Assembly (NCBI GenBank): GCA_944389865.1
Contig: CALXNX010000004.1
Coordinates: 1 to 64,000, forward strand
Direction: 5' to 3'
Length of the DNA stretch: 64,000 bases
DNA from: an uncultured Succinivibrionaceae bacterium
Lineage (GTDB): Bacteria; Pseudomonadota; Gammaproteobacteria; Enterobacterales; Succinivibrionaceae
The notes beneath the pieces were generated by a model, which saw only the letters and a program-made list of their open reading frames with translations, was not told where the DNA came from and searched no databases. Below, piece after piece: positions 37,887 through 48,232 of the stretch; the stretch's first letter is position 1, and every line of letters begins with the position of its first letter. Position numbers and translations under genes: made by a program.

Positions 37887-40190
37887 TTAGTCTAAAGTGA
37901 AATCCGCAGTCTCCGGTGCACTAGGCTCATCAGCAGCCGGCAGAACCACTTCAATAAAATCGACTTTTTGGAAGCCGCGCGGCAGCGCGGTGCCGGATTT
38001 GGCTCGAGAGCTCACGCGCTCTTTGAGATCTGCACTGCTGAGTTTTAATACCCGCTTGCCGCAGTGCAGCACCACGCCGGCGTTTTCCGGCACGACAGCC
38101 GCCGCAGCCACGCCGTCAAGCCCCACGTCTAATTTGGCCGCCGCAATATTAATGAGCTTATTGCCCTTGCCGCGCGCAAGGACGGGCAGCTCATTTGCCG
38201 GATAGAGCAGAAATTTGCCCTGCAGGCTGACCACCGCAATTAAATCAGTGTCCTTATTCGCAAGCTTCTGCGGCGGGAGTAATTTGGCTTCCGGATCAAT
38301 AGTCATTAAGGCCTTGCCGGCTTTAAGTCTGGTCTCAAGTTCGGCGTACGGGCAGATAAAACCGTAGGCTTTGGAGGTGGCAAGCAGGAAATAATCCCCC
38401 GGCGATCCAGTCAGAACAAAGAGCGCCTGTTCGTTCGGCTGCAGCGCGGCCTTGCTCGAAAGCGGGTCACCCTGTCCGCGTGCGGAAGGCAGATCTTTAA
38501 TATCCACGGTATAGACGCGGCCCAAATTGGTCAAAAAGACTGCCGCCTGATTGCTCCTGCCGGAGGCTTTAGCCTGGAAGGCATCACCGCCTTTAAAAGC
38601 CATGTGCTCAGCATCAACGTCAGCGCCGACGGCGGCTTTAACCCAGCCCATCTTAGAGAGGATCACGGTCATCGGCGTGCTGGGAGTTAAATCTTCCTCC
38701 GGCATGGCAACAGCTTCCGCCCGCTCAATCACTTGACAGCGCCGCTCATCACCGTAGGTCTTGGCATCGGCCATGATCTCTTTTTTGATAAAGGTCTTCA
38801 GCCGCACCTCAGAGGATAATAAGGTCTCAAGCTTGTGCTTTTCAGTCGTCAGCTTGTCCATCTCATCCTTGATCTTCATTTCCTCCAAGCGCGCCAGCTG
38901 CCGCAGTTTGGTCTCTAAGATGTACTCCACCTGCGCTTCCGTAAGCTTAAAGCGCTCCATCAGCTCTTTTTTCGGATCGTCAGAGTGACGGATGATGGCG
39001 ATAACCTCATCTAAATTTAAGAATACCGTCAGCAGTCCGTCCAGCAGATGCAGCCGCTTATTGACCTGCTCAAGGCGATGCATCAGGCGCTTTTTGACCG
39101 TGTCAATTCTAAAGATCAGCCATTCACTCAGAATGACTGCAAGATTCTTAACTGCCGGCCTGCCGTCAAGACCTAAGATATTGAGATTTACGCGATAAGT
39201 ATTTTCCAGCGAGGTAACCGCAAACAAATGCTCCATTAACTGCGGCACGTTGACGCGGTTCGAGCGCGGCACCACGATAAGCCTGCAGGGATTATTGTGA
39301 TCCGAGGCATTGATGAAATCAGCCACCAGAGGCAGCTTTTTTTTGCTCATCAGATCGGCAATTTCCTTTTCCACCTGGCCGCCGGAGATTTGATAAGGCA
39401 GCGCCGTGATCACGATGCCGTCTTTTTCCACGTGATAGACCGCGCGCTGTCTGACAGATCCGCGCCCGGTTTCATAGATCTTCAGCAGATCAGCTTTAGA
39501 GGAAACAATTTCTGCCCCGCAGGGATAATCCGGCCCCTGCACCAGTTCCATTAAGTCCGCTACTGTCGCCTCCGGATGCTCCAAGAGGTATACGCAGGCG
39601 GCTGCCAGTTCGCGCAGATTATGCGGCGGGATATCGGTAGCCATGCCCACGGCAATGCCGGTAGTGCCGTTCAATAAGATATTGGGCAGCCGTGCCGGCA
39701 GCGCCTTAGGCTCTTCAGTGGTGCCGTCGAAATTGGGTAGCCACTCCACGCAGCCGGTATTGAGCTCAGAGAGCAGAATGTCCGAGAACGGCGACAAGCG
39801 CGATTCGGTATAGCGCATGGCGGCGAAGGATTTGGGCGACTCCACATCGCCCCAGTTGCCCTGCCCGTCCACTAAGGGATAGCGGTAGGTAAAGGGCTGC
39901 GCCATCAGCACCATGGCTTCATAGCAGGCGCTGTCGCCGTGAGGGTGGTATTTACCCAGCACTTCACCCACGGTGCGGGCCGATTTGACGTGCTTAGCTT
40001 TAGGTCCGATCCCGAGCTTGGCCATGGCGTAGATAATGCGCCGCTGCACCGGCTTCATGCCGTCCGTTACCGCAGGCAGAGCGCGGTCGCGGATCACGTT
40101 CATGGAGTAATTAAGGTAGGCATTTTCCGCAAATACCTGCAAAGGCATGGTTTCAATGCCTTCAAGACTGAGATCTTTAGGGTCGGACAT
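37887..40190 (-). CDS. parC: DNA topoisomerase IV subunit A
   Basis: Type IIA topoisomerase breakage-reunion subunit that decatenates daughter chromosomes. N-terminal motifs include [20 protein letters not shown], the [23 protein letters not shown], and the catalytic Tyr in [14 protein letters not shown]. The C-terminal beta-pinwheel is shorter and more diverged than in GyrA, and the GyrA-box is not seen, supporting ParC. Length 767 is normal. parE is not nearby. Confidence 0.93.
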   Translation of the reverse strand: MSDPKDLSLEGIETMPLQVFAENAYLNYSMNVIRDRALPAVTDGMKPVQRRIIYAMAKLGIGPKAKHVKSARTVGEVLGKYHPHGDSACYEAMVLMAQPFTYRYPLVDGQGNWGDVESPKSFAAMRYTESRLSPFSDILLSELNTGCVEWLPNFDGTTEEPKALPARLPNILLNGTTGIAVGMATDIPPHNLRELAAACVYLLEHPEATVADLMELVQGPDYPCGAEIVSSKADLLKIYETGRGSVRQRAVYHVEKDGIVITALPYQISGGQVEKEIADLMSKKKLPLVADFINASDHNNPCRLIVVPRSNRVNVPQLMEHLFAVTSLENTYRVNLNILGLDGRPAVKNLAVILSEWLIFRIDTVKKRLMHRLEQVNKRLHLLDGLLTVFLNLDEVIAIIRHSDDPKKELMERFKLTEAQVEYILETKLRQLARLEEMKIKDEMDKLTTEKHKLETLLSSEVRLKTFIKKEIMADAKTYGDERRCQVIERAEAVAMPEEDLTPSTPMTVILSKMGWVKAAVGADVDAEHMAFKGGDAFQAKASGRSNQAAVFLTNLGRVYTVDIKDLPSARGQGDPLSSKAALQPNEQALFVLTGSPGDYFLLATSKAYGFICPYAELETRLKAGKALMTIDPEAKLLPPQKLANKDTDLIAVVSLQGKFLLYPANELPVLARGKGNKLINIAAAKLDVGLDGVAAAAVVPENAGVVLHCGKRVLKLSSADLKERVSSRAKSGTALPRGFQKVDFIEVVLPAADEPSAPETADFTLD

Positions 40191-40277
40191 AGATTAATTT
40201 CGGGATCAGATGGCGCAATATGATTGAAGCGCTGTAAACTGCAGTTTGTTCTTAGTTCGTGCTACCATTCTAAAACA

Positions 40278-40298
40278 CGCTGTAATTTTTTTACAGCG
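40278..40298. repeat. inverted repeat between parC and L,D-transpeptidase
   Basis: CGCTGTAA (40278-40285), TTTTT, TTACAGCG (40291-40298): a perfect 8-bp stem lying between two divergent genes, followed by AT-rich sequence. It could be an operator or terminator-like hairpin. Confidence 0.4.
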
Positions 40299-40325
40299 CT
40301 TAAATTTTATCGCTTGATACTATTC

Positions 40326-40982
40326 ATGATCTGGACCTTATCTGTAAACCTGCTGCGCTGCACCGCACTCTCTGCCCTTATGATCGGCACTATGCTGACC
40401 TGCCGTCCGGCCTTGGCATCAGCCGCACAATTGCCGCCGGAGCTGCTGACTAACGCTGTGATGGAGAAAATCTCCTACGATCCGGAGTTTGATTATAAGA
40501 AATTAGGCTTTTTTTCCAATTTAGCGCTCTATCCGGAGGGCTGGCGCGCACCTAAGAACTTAGTCGATCACGTCATCGTCAATAAGTCGCATTATCAAAT
40601 GTTCTTAATGCACGGCGATGAAGTGGTGCGTACCTACTGGATTGCACTTTCAGACCGCCCGACCGGCGATAAACAGTATGAAGGCGATCGCCGCACCCCG
40701 GAGGGGACCTATACCCTCGACTATATAAAGCCGCACTCGTATTACTATAAGGCCTTTCATATCTCCTACCCCAATCCGGAGGATATCGCCGAAGCGCGCA
40801 GATTAGGCCGCAGTCCCGGAGGCATGATCATGATCCACGGCCAGCCGCCGTCAGACAGCGAATACCATGAAAGCGTACAGCGCTCTGATTGGACTAACGG
40901 CTGTATTGCCATCTTAAATCCGGAGATGGATGAGCTTATCTCCCTGGTCGATCCGGGTACGCCCATCACCATTAACCCCTAA
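40326..40982 (+). CDS. YkuD-type L,D-transpeptidase family protein
   Basis: 218 residues from ATG 40326. A signal-like segment (LLRCTALSALMIGTMLTCRP) precedes a YkuD domain. It has VDHVIVNKSHYQMFLMHGD, GDRRTPEGTY, MIMIHGQPPSD and the catalytic WTNGCIAILNPEMD, in which TNGC replaces the common SHGC. It resembles YafK/ErfK-like proteins that make or break L,D-linkages or attach lipoprotein to peptidoglycan. The longer frame (from 40224) would place the hydrophobic segment internally and is not preferred. No good Shine-Dalgarno site is seen. Confidence 0.82.
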   Translation: MIWTLSVNLLRCTALSALMIGTMLTCRPALASAAQLPPELLTNAVMEKISYDPEFDYKKLGFFSNLALYPEGWRAPKNLVDHVIVNKSHYQMFLMHGDEVVRTYWIALSDRPTGDKQYEGDRRTPEGTYTLDYIKPHSYYYKAFHISYPNPEDIAEARRLGRSPGGMIMIHGQPPSDSEYHESVQRSDWTNGCIAILNPEMDELISLVDPGTPITINP

Positions 40983-41000
40983 TGATCGGAGGTTCACGCT

Positions 41001-42065
41001 ATGGCCGCGCTTTTACCTATCGCCCACGTAAATTTAGCCCACGGCTTTCGCGGCGGTGAGCGTCAAACCGAACTGCTCATTCAAGCGCTGGCCGAACATT
41101 ACTCCCTGCCGCAGATCTTAGTGTGCCGGGAGGACAGCCCCTTAATTGAGCATTTAAGCGGCTTGGCGGGATTACAGATTTTACCCCTGCGCAATAAGCC
41201 TGATGCCCGCCTGTCCGGGCATTTGCACCTCAAACGACGCTGCGCCCTGATGCACGCTCATGAGGCGCGCGCAGCGCAGTGGGTCTATCTGCACTCCCTA
41301 TTCTATCCAGTGCCTTATATCATTACGCGCCGAGTGCCGGAGCGCATACGAGACAATGCGCTCAATCGCCGCATCAACGGCAAAGCTGCAGCCTTGGTGG
41401 CTATATCCAAAGCCATTGCCCAAGGGCTGGAGCAGCAGTTCAAGCGCAGCGTTGAAATTATCCCCAGCGTAAACGCCGGCTTTGCTCCCAATCAAGAGAT
41501 CAGCGCACAGCTGCAGGCACAGTACGCCGACCACTTCGTCATCGGCCAAGTGGGAGCCTTAGTTGACCGCCATAAGGGGCAGTCTGTGACCTTGAAGGCT
41601 GCAGCGCTGCTTAAAAGTAAGATCCCTGACCTTAAAGTGCTGTTTTTAGGCGCAGGCGAGGATGAGGCACAGCTGCAGCAGCTGGCGCATGATTTGGGTG
41701 TTGATGCCGAATTTTTAGGCTTTAAAGACAATGTGGCGGATTATCTGCCCTGCTTTGACGTGTTTGCCTTTCCGTCAAATTACGAGGGGCTAGGTTCAGT
41801 ACTGCTCGATGTGATGGCAGCACGGGTGCCGATTGTAGCAGCGCGCACCGGCGGCATCCCTGATATCGTCATTCCCGAGCACAGCGGCCTTTTAATTGAG
41901 CCGCAGGACAGCGCTGCTTTAGCTGCCGACATTCTGCGCATCAAGGGCGATCCCAAGCTGCGCGCCCAGCTCATTCAGGGAGAACTGCAGGTGGCCGCAG
42001 AGCACAGCCCAGCGCAGATGGCAGAAAGATATTTGGCGCTTTATCAGCGGCTGCTTAAAGCCTAA
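41001..42065 (+). CDS. glycosyltransferase family 4 (GT-B)
   Basis: 354 residues. The N-terminal acceptor half starts PIAHVNLAHGFRGGERQTEL; the C-terminal nucleotide-sugar half has IGQVGALVDRHKGQS, VLFLGAGEDEAQLQQLAH, VFAFPSNYEGLGSVLLDVMA and GGIPDIVIPEHSGLLIEP. The EGLG...LLD block is the E-x7-E-like region of GT4 retaining transferases. Likely an LPS core or O-antigen enzyme. GGAGG lies ten bases upstream of ATG. Donor and acceptor are unknown. Confidence 0.9.
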   Translation: MAALLPIAHVNLAHGFRGGERQTELLIQALAEHYSLPQILVCREDSPLIEHLSGLAGLQILPLRNKPDARLSGHLHLKRRCALMHAHEARAAQWVYLHSLFYPVPYIITRRVPERIRDNALNRRINGKAAALVAISKAIAQGLEQQFKRSVEIIPSVNAGFAPNQEISAQLQAQYADHFVIGQVGALVDRHKGQSVTLKAAALLKSKIPDLKVLFLGAGEDEAQLQQLAHDLGVDAEFLGFKDNVADYLPCFDVFAFPSNYEGLGSVLLDVMAARVPIVAARTGGIPDIVIPEHSGLLIEPQDSAALAADILRIKGDPKLRAQLIQGELQVAAEHSPAQMAERYLALYQRLLKA

Positions 42066-42136
42066 GTAGGAATTATCCATAATCTGCACAGGCCGCAAAA
42101 GCTGTTCCGGCTGTTTTTGGCCTGCCTAAACTGCTG

Positions 42137-42163
42137 CAAAGGCGATGCTGCAGCCTTTGTTTA
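42137..42163 (+). terminator. rho-independent terminator after GT4
   Basis: CAAAGGC (42137-42143), 9-base loop, GCCTTTG (42153-42159), then TTTA. A second imperfect hairpin (CAGGCC...GGCCTG) lies just before it. Confidence 0.55.
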
Positions 42164-42231
42164 TCCGGAGCTCACTTCGGACAAAAGCAGGATCTGCAGA
42201 CTGTGTGTAAGCTCTGCCCAACCAGATGACC

Positions 42232-43404
42232 TTAGACGTTGTGGAAGAGGTCGCGGGTATAAACCTTGTCCTTAACATCCTCCAGCTCCGGCGCAGCGCG
42301 ATTAGCTAAGATCACGTCGCACTCTGCCTTAAATGTATTCAGGTCGCGTTCCACGCGGGAGTTAAAGAACAGATCTTCTTTAAGCAGCGGCTCGTACACC
42401 ACCACCTCGATGCCCTTGGCCTTAATGCGCTTCATCACGCCTTGAATAGAGGACTGGCGGAAGTTATCCGATCCACTCTTCATGATGAGGCGGAAGACAC
42501 CCACGCGCTTTGGCCGCATATCGATAATAGAATCGGCGATGAAGTCTTTGCGGACGCTGTTGGATTCCACAATAGCCCCGATGAGGCAGTTAGGCACATC
42601 TTCAAAGTTGGCCCGCAGCTGCTTGGTATCTTTGGGCAGGCAGTAGCCGCCGTAGCCAAAGGACGGATTATTGTAGAAATCACCGATGCGCGGATCTAAG
42701 CACACGCCCTGAATAATGGCCTTGGAGTCGAGACCTTTCTTGCAGGCGTAGGTATCAAGCTCATTGAAAAAGGAAATGCGCAGCGCAAGATAAGTATTGG
42801 AAAAAAGCTTAACACTTTCTGCCTCGGTGGGCGGAATGATCAGGATGGGAACATCAGGCTTTAAGGCCGCCTGCTGCAGCAGAGCGGCAAAGCGCTGACC
42901 TGCTTCCGGATTTTCCGTACCTACAATAATGCGGCTGGGATAGAGATTATCGTGCAGGGCCATGCCCTCGCGCAGGAATTCCGGCGAGAAGTGCAGCTTC
43001 TGCGTATTGAAACGGACCGATGCTTCCTTGGTGTAGCCTACCGGCAGAGTGCTCTTGATGATCATCTCAGCCTGCGGGGCATATTCCAGCGCTTCAGTAA
43101 TCACTGCATCCACTGAGCTTACATCAAAGTGATTGAGCTTAGGATCATAATTGGTGGGGGTGGCGATGATGATGAACTCCGCATCCTGCATTAAAGCCTT
43201 AGCATCAGAGCCCACGGTGAGGTTCAACTCTTTATGCGCCAGGAAGTCCTCGATGTTCTTATCAACGATGGGGCTCTTTCTCTGCTGCAGCAATGCTACC
43301 TTAGCGGGATTAATTTCCACTAAACGCACTTCATGGCGCTGCGCCAGCAGCACCGCCAAAGACAGGCCGACGTAGCCGGCGCCTGCCACGCAAATCTTAG
43401 TCAT
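42232..43404 (-). CDS. ugd: UDP-glucose 6-dehydrogenase
   Basis: Makes UDP-glucuronate from UDP-glucose with two NAD+ reductions. NAD site [58 protein letters not shown], and the catalytic Cys in [18 protein letters not shown]. Length 390 matches E. coli Ugd (388). It is the last gene of a minus-strand run GT8-hypothetical-GT9-ugd with gaps of 0-8 bases, so UDP-GlcA or a derivative probably feeds this glycan. Confidence 0.95.
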   Translation of the reverse strand: MTKICVAGAGYVGLSLAVLLAQRHEVRLVEINPAKVALLQQRKSPIVDKNIEDFLAHKELNLTVGSDAKALMQDAEFIIIATPTNYDPKLNHFDVSSVDAVITEALEYAPQAEMIIKSTLPVGYTKEASVRFNTQKLHFSPEFLREGMALHDNLYPSRIIVGTENPEAGQRFAALLQQAALKPDVPILIIPPTEAESVKLFSNTYLALRISFFNELDTYACKKGLDSKAIIQGVCLDPRIGDFYNNPSFGYGGYCLPKDTKQLRANFEDVPNCLIGAIVESNSVRKDFIADSIIDMRPKRVGVFRLIMKSGSDNFRQSSIQGVMKRIKAKGIEVVVYEPLLKEDLFFNSRVERDLNTFKAECDVILANRAAPELEDVKDKVYTRDLFHNV

Positions 43405-43407
43405 GAT

Positions 43408-44520
43408 CTATCCTTTAAGATTAGTTAGTTCATTGTGAAACTGCCGCTGCAAAAAGTCAAAAAATGCCGGCTTAAAATCAGCAAAGCTGAGCTCATCAAT
43501 GGCGCTGCCCTGCTTGCTGAAAGCCGTACACTCCGAGGCAAAGGGAGCAGGGCCCCAGCGCTTAATACCGTCAGGATCTAAGCCGCCGTACAGACAGAAA
43601 GCAGGCACCCGACTGCCATTGGCCAAATGCACTGCGGCACTGTCCACTGACAAAATAACAGAGCACTGGCCAATTAATGCGGCATATTCTAAAACCGTAG
43701 TCTTTTCGGGCAGAGCCAGCAAACGCTCGCCCAGCAGAGCTTCCGCATGCTGCTTCAGCTGCCCGCTGGGCTTAAACAAGAGCGCTGCATTAAAAGTGGT
43801 CCTTTCAGCAATAAATTCCATCAGCTCCTGCAAAGCCGCATCACTGAGACGTCTATGCGAAGACGCCCCGAAAGGCGCGATCCCAAGGCACGGTTTGCAG
43901 ATCACTCCGACGGCCTTGGACTGTTCTTTTGAGGTGTATAAGGGAATGTAGGACGGATCCTGCACACTCTCCGGGATGCCGCCTGCAGCGAGCAGATCAG
44001 CAAAATACTGCGTGATATGTTTGCCCAAGCTCCTGGGCTTTAAATTGAGATTGACGGTGCCGCTGCGCTCTTCAATGCCGATGAGATAGGCAGGCTTTAA
44101 CAGATAGTTTAAGTACAGGTCACGGGAGCGGAAGTTGGGCTCAGTGGTGAGCAGCGCATCACAAGGGACAGCAAATAATGTCTGCGCACCTTTAAGCGCT
44201 TCTTCTACCTGATGCGGCTGAGCCTTTTTAGGGACTTCCACGGTCTGCAGACCTAGAATATCCTGATAAATCGGCGCGACATTGGGCGTACAGATCACGG
44301 TGACGGCCAGCTGCGGACACGCCCGGCGCAGATTGCGGATAAATGGGGTAATGACCTGACTGTCGCCCAGCTTGCCGTCCATTTTGGCGATGACTAAATG
44401 CCTTAGATGTGCAAAAGCAAAGTCTTTAACAACACCATCCGGCTTGAACCGCCAGCGGCGCAGATTATATACAAGGCGCACTCGATCACGCAGCGAGTGC
44501 CAGATTTTGCCCAAACCCAT
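43408..44520 (-). CDS. glycosyltransferase family 9 (heptosyltransferase-type)
   Basis: 370 residues. The N-terminal half has LVIAKMDGKLGDSQVITPFI and AVTVICTPNVAPIYQDILG; the C-terminal half has LGIAPFGASSHRRLSD and SVDSAAVHLANGSRVPAFCL, then YGGLDPDG, the GT9 nucleotide-sugar block. A heptose or other sugar in LPS core is the likely product. It starts directly after the small hypothetical gene's stop. Confidence 0.88.
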   Translation of the reverse strand: MGLGKIWHSLRDRVRLVYNLRRWRFKPDGVVKDFAFAHLRHLVIAKMDGKLGDSQVITPFIRNLRRACPQLAVTVICTPNVAPIYQDILGLQTVEVPKKAQPHQVEEALKGAQTLFAVPCDALLTTEPNFRSRDLYLNYLLKPAYLIGIEERSGTVNLNLKPRSLGKHITQYFADLLAAGGIPESVQDPSYIPLYTSKEQSKAVGVICKPCLGIAPFGASSHRRLSDAALQELMEFIAERTTFNAALLFKPSGQLKQHAEALLGERLLALPEKTTVLEYAALIGQCSVILSVDSAAVHLANGSRVPAFCLYGGLDPDGIKRWGPAPFASECTAFSKQGSAIDELSFADFKPAFFDFLQRQFHNELTNLKG

Positions 44521-44901
44521 CTAGCTCTCCGGGAACCACTGCACGGCGCAGTAATCATTATTCTCCTGAGCGGACAGCAGGATCTTGGCAGCAATTTCCT
44601 CAGGTTCTACATCTGCATCTGTCTCTGCATCCTCCGGCAGCGCTGCATAAAAGAGGGTGAACTGCACCAGCTCCTCAGTCTCTAAATCCTCAGGCAGCAG
44701 ATCGGTATCCTGCCATTCGGCAAACTGGGGATCTTCAGTAAAGGCGAGGCACAGCTGCAGGCGCGGGTTGTCACCTAAGCGCAGTAAACGCTGATAAGCC
44801 GGATCTTCAAGCCAGTCCTCGGCGGCGTGCTTAAATATATTCAAAGCGCGATCTTCCAACGCGCTGTACTGATCATCAGAAATTGGATTCACGGCTGACA
44901 T
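44521..44901 (-). CDS. hypothetical acidic protein in glycosyltransferase operon
   Basis: 126 residues from ATG 44901, a start that leaves eight bases after the GT8 stop; the longer frame (44931) overlaps that gene. Very acidic, with segments YSALEDRALNIFKHAAEDWL, AYQRLLRLGDNPRLQLCLAF and DAETDADVEPEEIAAKI. No signal peptide or membrane helix. I do not recognise a family. It is sandwiched between GT8 and GT9 in a tight operon, so it may be an accessory protein for them. Confidence 0.7.
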   Translation of the reverse strand: MSAVNPISDDQYSALEDRALNIFKHAAEDWLEDPAYQRLLRLGDNPRLQLCLAFTEDPQFAEWQDTDLLPEDLETEELVQFTLFYAALPEDAETDADVEPEEIAAKILLSAQENNDYCAVQWFPES

Positions 44902-44909
44902 AAAAGTCC

Positions 44910-45830
44910 TTAAATAATAAAGGCTGGGCACTTGTCGCCCAAGTGTTTGCGCAGCGATACCATGAGATTAAAGACTGGACGGAGTTTGGCGTATTTGCGT
45001 ATCTGCCGCTTAACAAACGTCAGGTCGGCATTTTTGCCGGCGAGACAAGCTTCACAGCCCTTGCGATAAGCCTGCCAATAGACTTTCTTCATGCGCCAGC
45101 GGGTCTGCGGCATCCACGGCTTAAAAGGACCGGTGTAATGCAGGATCACCGCCGCTGCAACCTTTTCTTTACTCGGCAAATATTCGTTATAGCGCTGCGA
45201 GATCAATTTAAGATCTGACGCCGAAATGACATTGTTGATAACGTCCTGATCGGGACAGACGAGATCCTGTAAATGCTCCTTGATAAAGACCGCACACTTT
45301 TCAATAAAGTTGATGCGGGATAAGTAACTTAAAGATAAGAGCAAAAGTCCTGAGTTGATGTAAGTAGGCGTAATTAAGGGATAATTAAGCTTGATGGATA
45401 CTGTATCGAGCACCCCGCCGAAGGTCACGAGCTTCTCGCACTCTGCAACCAAAGGCGCTATATCCCCCTTGCAGACCATATCAACATCCAGATAAATTAG
45501 CTTATCTAAGTTTCTGCCTGCAAATATTTCGGTGACAAAAAGACGGGTATACGGGTCAAAGCAGTCGCGAAAGGAGTTTACATTCAGTCCGTGCTCTTCC
45601 AATTTTGCTTTGACATCCACTGGAATAAATTCAATTGTGAAAGCAAGATCGCGCATGCAGGACATGCGCTCAATTAGAGAGTTAAGCTGCTCTCTATCCT
45701 TATCATTTAAGGAAGAGTAAAGCACGAAGAAATTAAGCGGCACGGAGGTGTGCAGCAGAATAGAATAAATTAAGACAGCTAAATGCTGCGCGTAGCGGCT
45801 GTCAGTACAGAACACCAAATTTCCTTTCAT
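44910..45830 (-). CDS. glycosyltransferase family 8
   Basis: 306 residues from ATG 45830 (AGGA upstream), giving MKGNLVFCTDSRYAQHLAVL as the usual GT8 opening; the longer frame adds 11 residues. DxD site LDKLIYLDVDMVCKGDIAPL, YINSGLLLLSLSYL, CPDQDVINNVI and AVILHYTGPFKPWMP. First gene of the GT8-hypothetical-GT9-ugd operon. Confidence 0.88.
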   Translation of the reverse strand: MKGNLVFCTDSRYAQHLAVLIYSILLHTSVPLNFFVLYSSLNDKDREQLNSLIERMSCMRDLAFTIEFIPVDVKAKLEEHGLNVNSFRDCFDPYTRLFVTEIFAGRNLDKLIYLDVDMVCKGDIAPLVAECEKLVTFGGVLDTVSIKLNYPLITPTYINSGLLLLSLSYLSRINFIEKCAVFIKEHLQDLVCPDQDVINNVISASDLKLISQRYNEYLPSKEKVAAAVILHYTGPFKPWMPQTRWRMKKVYWQAYRKGCEACLAGKNADLTFVKRQIRKYAKLRPVFNLMVSLRKHLGDKCPAFII

Positions 45831-46048
45831 AATAATCGTCCTGCATACTGCTGTTAAAAACAAAGATTTTAAAAATGCAGTTCGTCTCTCTATATATGCC
45901 TGAAATTTAACCTATTACAAAATGCTCACTGATAGGAAACAGCAGCCATTCAAACACTCCTGCAATAATAAGATTAGGCATATTTAAGAAAAAACTCATA
46001 AACCCCCGTCAATGGTCAAACGTCTTAATTAAGCTTCTCGCTGCCGCC

Positions 46049-47968
46049 TTACTTTGTATCTGCTGTTAAGTCGGGACAATCAGGAAAAATCTGCTGCAGT
46101 ATATACATCCCTATAGTTTCGGCGCCGTTTAACGATAAATGGCTTCCATCTGAAAAGGTAAGCATCTCACCTTTAACCACATCACACTGCTGACCATGAC
46201 AAATCGCAGGATTCGGATCAATAAAAATCAAATTACCCCCCACGCAGACTTCTGCCAACTGCTGATTAACATAATCCACCGCTGTAAAATCCCCGCGCTG
46301 CGTCTGAGCACAGTCCAGCCAACTGAATAAACTGTTAATTAACGGGTGCGGATGACTCTTCAGCAGCGAACAGTCGGGCATAATATGATTGAATGAGACT
46401 GTCTGGCCAATGATATAAAATTGCTTATCCGGAAATTCCTTTGCTAAATCAATCAAACTCTTCTTTACCAGCTCAAGCCTTTCGTCAACACTCATGTTTG
46501 GGGCTGAGGTATACTTTTCTTTGTTGAGGTGAGCATACCAATTATGTGCCAGCATCACTTTCTTACAATCTTCATTCTGCAGCATCAGCATAAAGTTGGC
46601 ATAATAATCTTCTGCATGCTGCACCCACTCCTCTCCCCCAGCCGCTTGAAAATATTTTAAGTAGAGCTGTCCATCACAGAATACCGAAACATACGGCAGG
46701 TGCTGATTAAAAAACAAACCATATTGTCTGGCAAATGAGTCGCCGGCTAATATCAATTCAGGTCTTCCCGGCAGCGTCCCATGAGAGATCTGTCCTTCAT
46801 TTGGTATATATCCGCCGCCGTAAAATATTTGATGGTATCTATACGGAGGAAATGATTTATTAAACAGCGTATACCCTTTATTGCCGGACTCGTACTGGGA
46901 AAATCCAATCAGTACTGCATAAATAACAATTATTTTCCAATGCCATTTGCGCTTCGTTTCAATGAAATAATAAGATAAAGCTGAATAGGCAAAAATAATC
47001 AGCAGAATAACAATGAAATTATCTATAAGTTCTAATTTAGCACTGACAACTATAACCGGCCAATGAATTAAATACGTTGAATAGGATATCTTGCCGCAAA
47101 ACTGAAAAAATACATTGGACACGCAGGATCGTTCAATGTTCAGCCACAGCATAAAAGCGCAGGCCAGTACTCCCGGCAGTACTGAAAGCGTGCTCCATCC
47201 ATCCATGGGCTTAGCCAGCACAATATTTAAAATGATGACTAACAGAGCCCCCAGCTCCAGCGCTCTTGCAGTAAAAGCTTTCAGCTTAAGCTGCGGCAGA
47301 AGAAATACAATGCCGCCGCTCAACAGCTCCCAAGCTCTGACGTGCAGCATAAAGTACGAGCTGCTGTAGTCAGCTAAAACAAAAGAGGATGCAAAACTTA
47401 TCCCCCATAAGATGCCGACAAAATGGAGCAGGGTTTTGACTGAGACAAACCTTGCCCACAGCATTAGAAACAGCGGGTATAACAGATAGAACTGCCACTC
47501 AACGGATAAAGACCAAGAGTGCAGCAGAGGTTTATCTAAGACAGACTCAGTAAAGTACCCCTCATCTCGAGCAAACCAAAAATTGCTTACAAACAGCAGA
47601 GCGCGTAAGGCCTCACGTGAGGTTTCTTTATAATTGTATGGCAACTGAGTGAAGTAGCCCCAGGCCATTACTAAAATAACGACCGCGAGTAGGGCAGGAC
47701 AGATACGCCCAGCACGGCGTTTCCAGAACTCCCACACACTGAACGAGCCTGACTCCAAGCGTTTGACAATGATTGAGGTCATTAGAAAGCCGGATATCAC
47801 AAAAAAGATATCAACTCCGACATAGCCCCCAGTAAAATAATCTCCCTGCGGAAGAATTCCCTGATACTTAAGATAAGCAAAAAGATGAAACAGCAGCACT
47901 CCCAAGACTGCTACAGCTCTAAGTCCATTAATATCCCGCCTAAACAGTCCTGATGATGCTGAAGACAT
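46049..47968 (-). CDS. OafA/YrhL-type O-acyltransferase with SGNH domain
   Basis: 639-residue membrane acyltransferase. The acyltransferase-3 membrane domain (about ten helices) starts RRDINGLRAVAVLGVLLFHL, with the catalytic His in LLFHL, and includes GYVGVDIFFVISGFLMTSII. The periplasmic SGNH domain carries LILAGDSFARQYGL (Ser nucleophile) and TFSDGSHLSLNGAE (Asp/His pair). Such proteins O-acetylate O-antigen or other surface glycans. It is separate from the GT8-GT9-ugd operon by 218 bases. A C-terminal scrap of a similar gene is at 9893-10060. Confidence 0.92.
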   Translation of the reverse strand: MSSASSGLFRRDINGLRAVAVLGVLLFHLFAYLKYQGILPQGDYFTGGYVGVDIFFVISGFLMTSIIVKRLESGSFSVWEFWKRRAGRICPALLAVVILVMAWGYFTQLPYNYKETSREALRALLFVSNFWFARDEGYFTESVLDKPLLHSWSLSVEWQFYLLYPLFLMLWARFVSVKTLLHFVGILWGISFASSFVLADYSSSYFMLHVRAWELLSGGIVFLLPQLKLKAFTARALELGALLVIILNIVLAKPMDGWSTLSVLPGVLACAFMLWLNIERSCVSNVFFQFCGKISYSTYLIHWPVIVVSAKLELIDNFIVILLIIFAYSALSYYFIETKRKWHWKIIVIYAVLIGFSQYESGNKGYTLFNKSFPPYRYHQIFYGGGYIPNEGQISHGTLPGRPELILAGDSFARQYGLFFNQHLPYVSVFCDGQLYLKYFQAAGGEEWVQHAEDYYANFMLMLQNEDCKKVMLAHNWYAHLNKEKYTSAPNMSVDERLELVKKSLIDLAKEFPDKQFYIIGQTVSFNHIMPDCSLLKSHPHPLINSLFSWLDCAQTQRGDFTAVDYVNQQLAEVCVGGNLIFIDPNPAICHGQQCDVVKGEMLTFSDGSHLSLNGAETIGMYILQQIFPDCPDLTADTK

Positions 47969-48195
47969 GATTTGTCCTGATTAATAATGCTGCTGTGGAT
48001 AACTGCAGCGTATTTAGAATTTTGCTGCATACGCCGACAGGTATAAATTTGGGCATGAATTAAATCAGCCGGCACAGCAGCCTGACGCGTACGCTCGATT
48101 GTACTTAAGATAATACAGACTAACTTTTAACCGTGGTAAGTCTGCTGGCATTATAACCCGTTTCGGTTATCAGCTTTTGATAATTTCCAAACCGC

Positions 48196-48224
48196 GAAAA
48201 ATTTGGGCCGCCCGCAGGCAGCCC
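48196..48224 (-). terminator. rho-independent terminator of the alpha operon
   Basis: Minus strand: GGGCTGCC, loop TGCG, GGCGGCCC, then AAATTTTTC. The hairpin arms are 48205-48212 and 48217-48224. It lies 9 bases after the stop of the second rpoA gene, so that gene is the last in the operon. Confidence 0.85.
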
Positions 48225-48232
48225 AGATCCGC

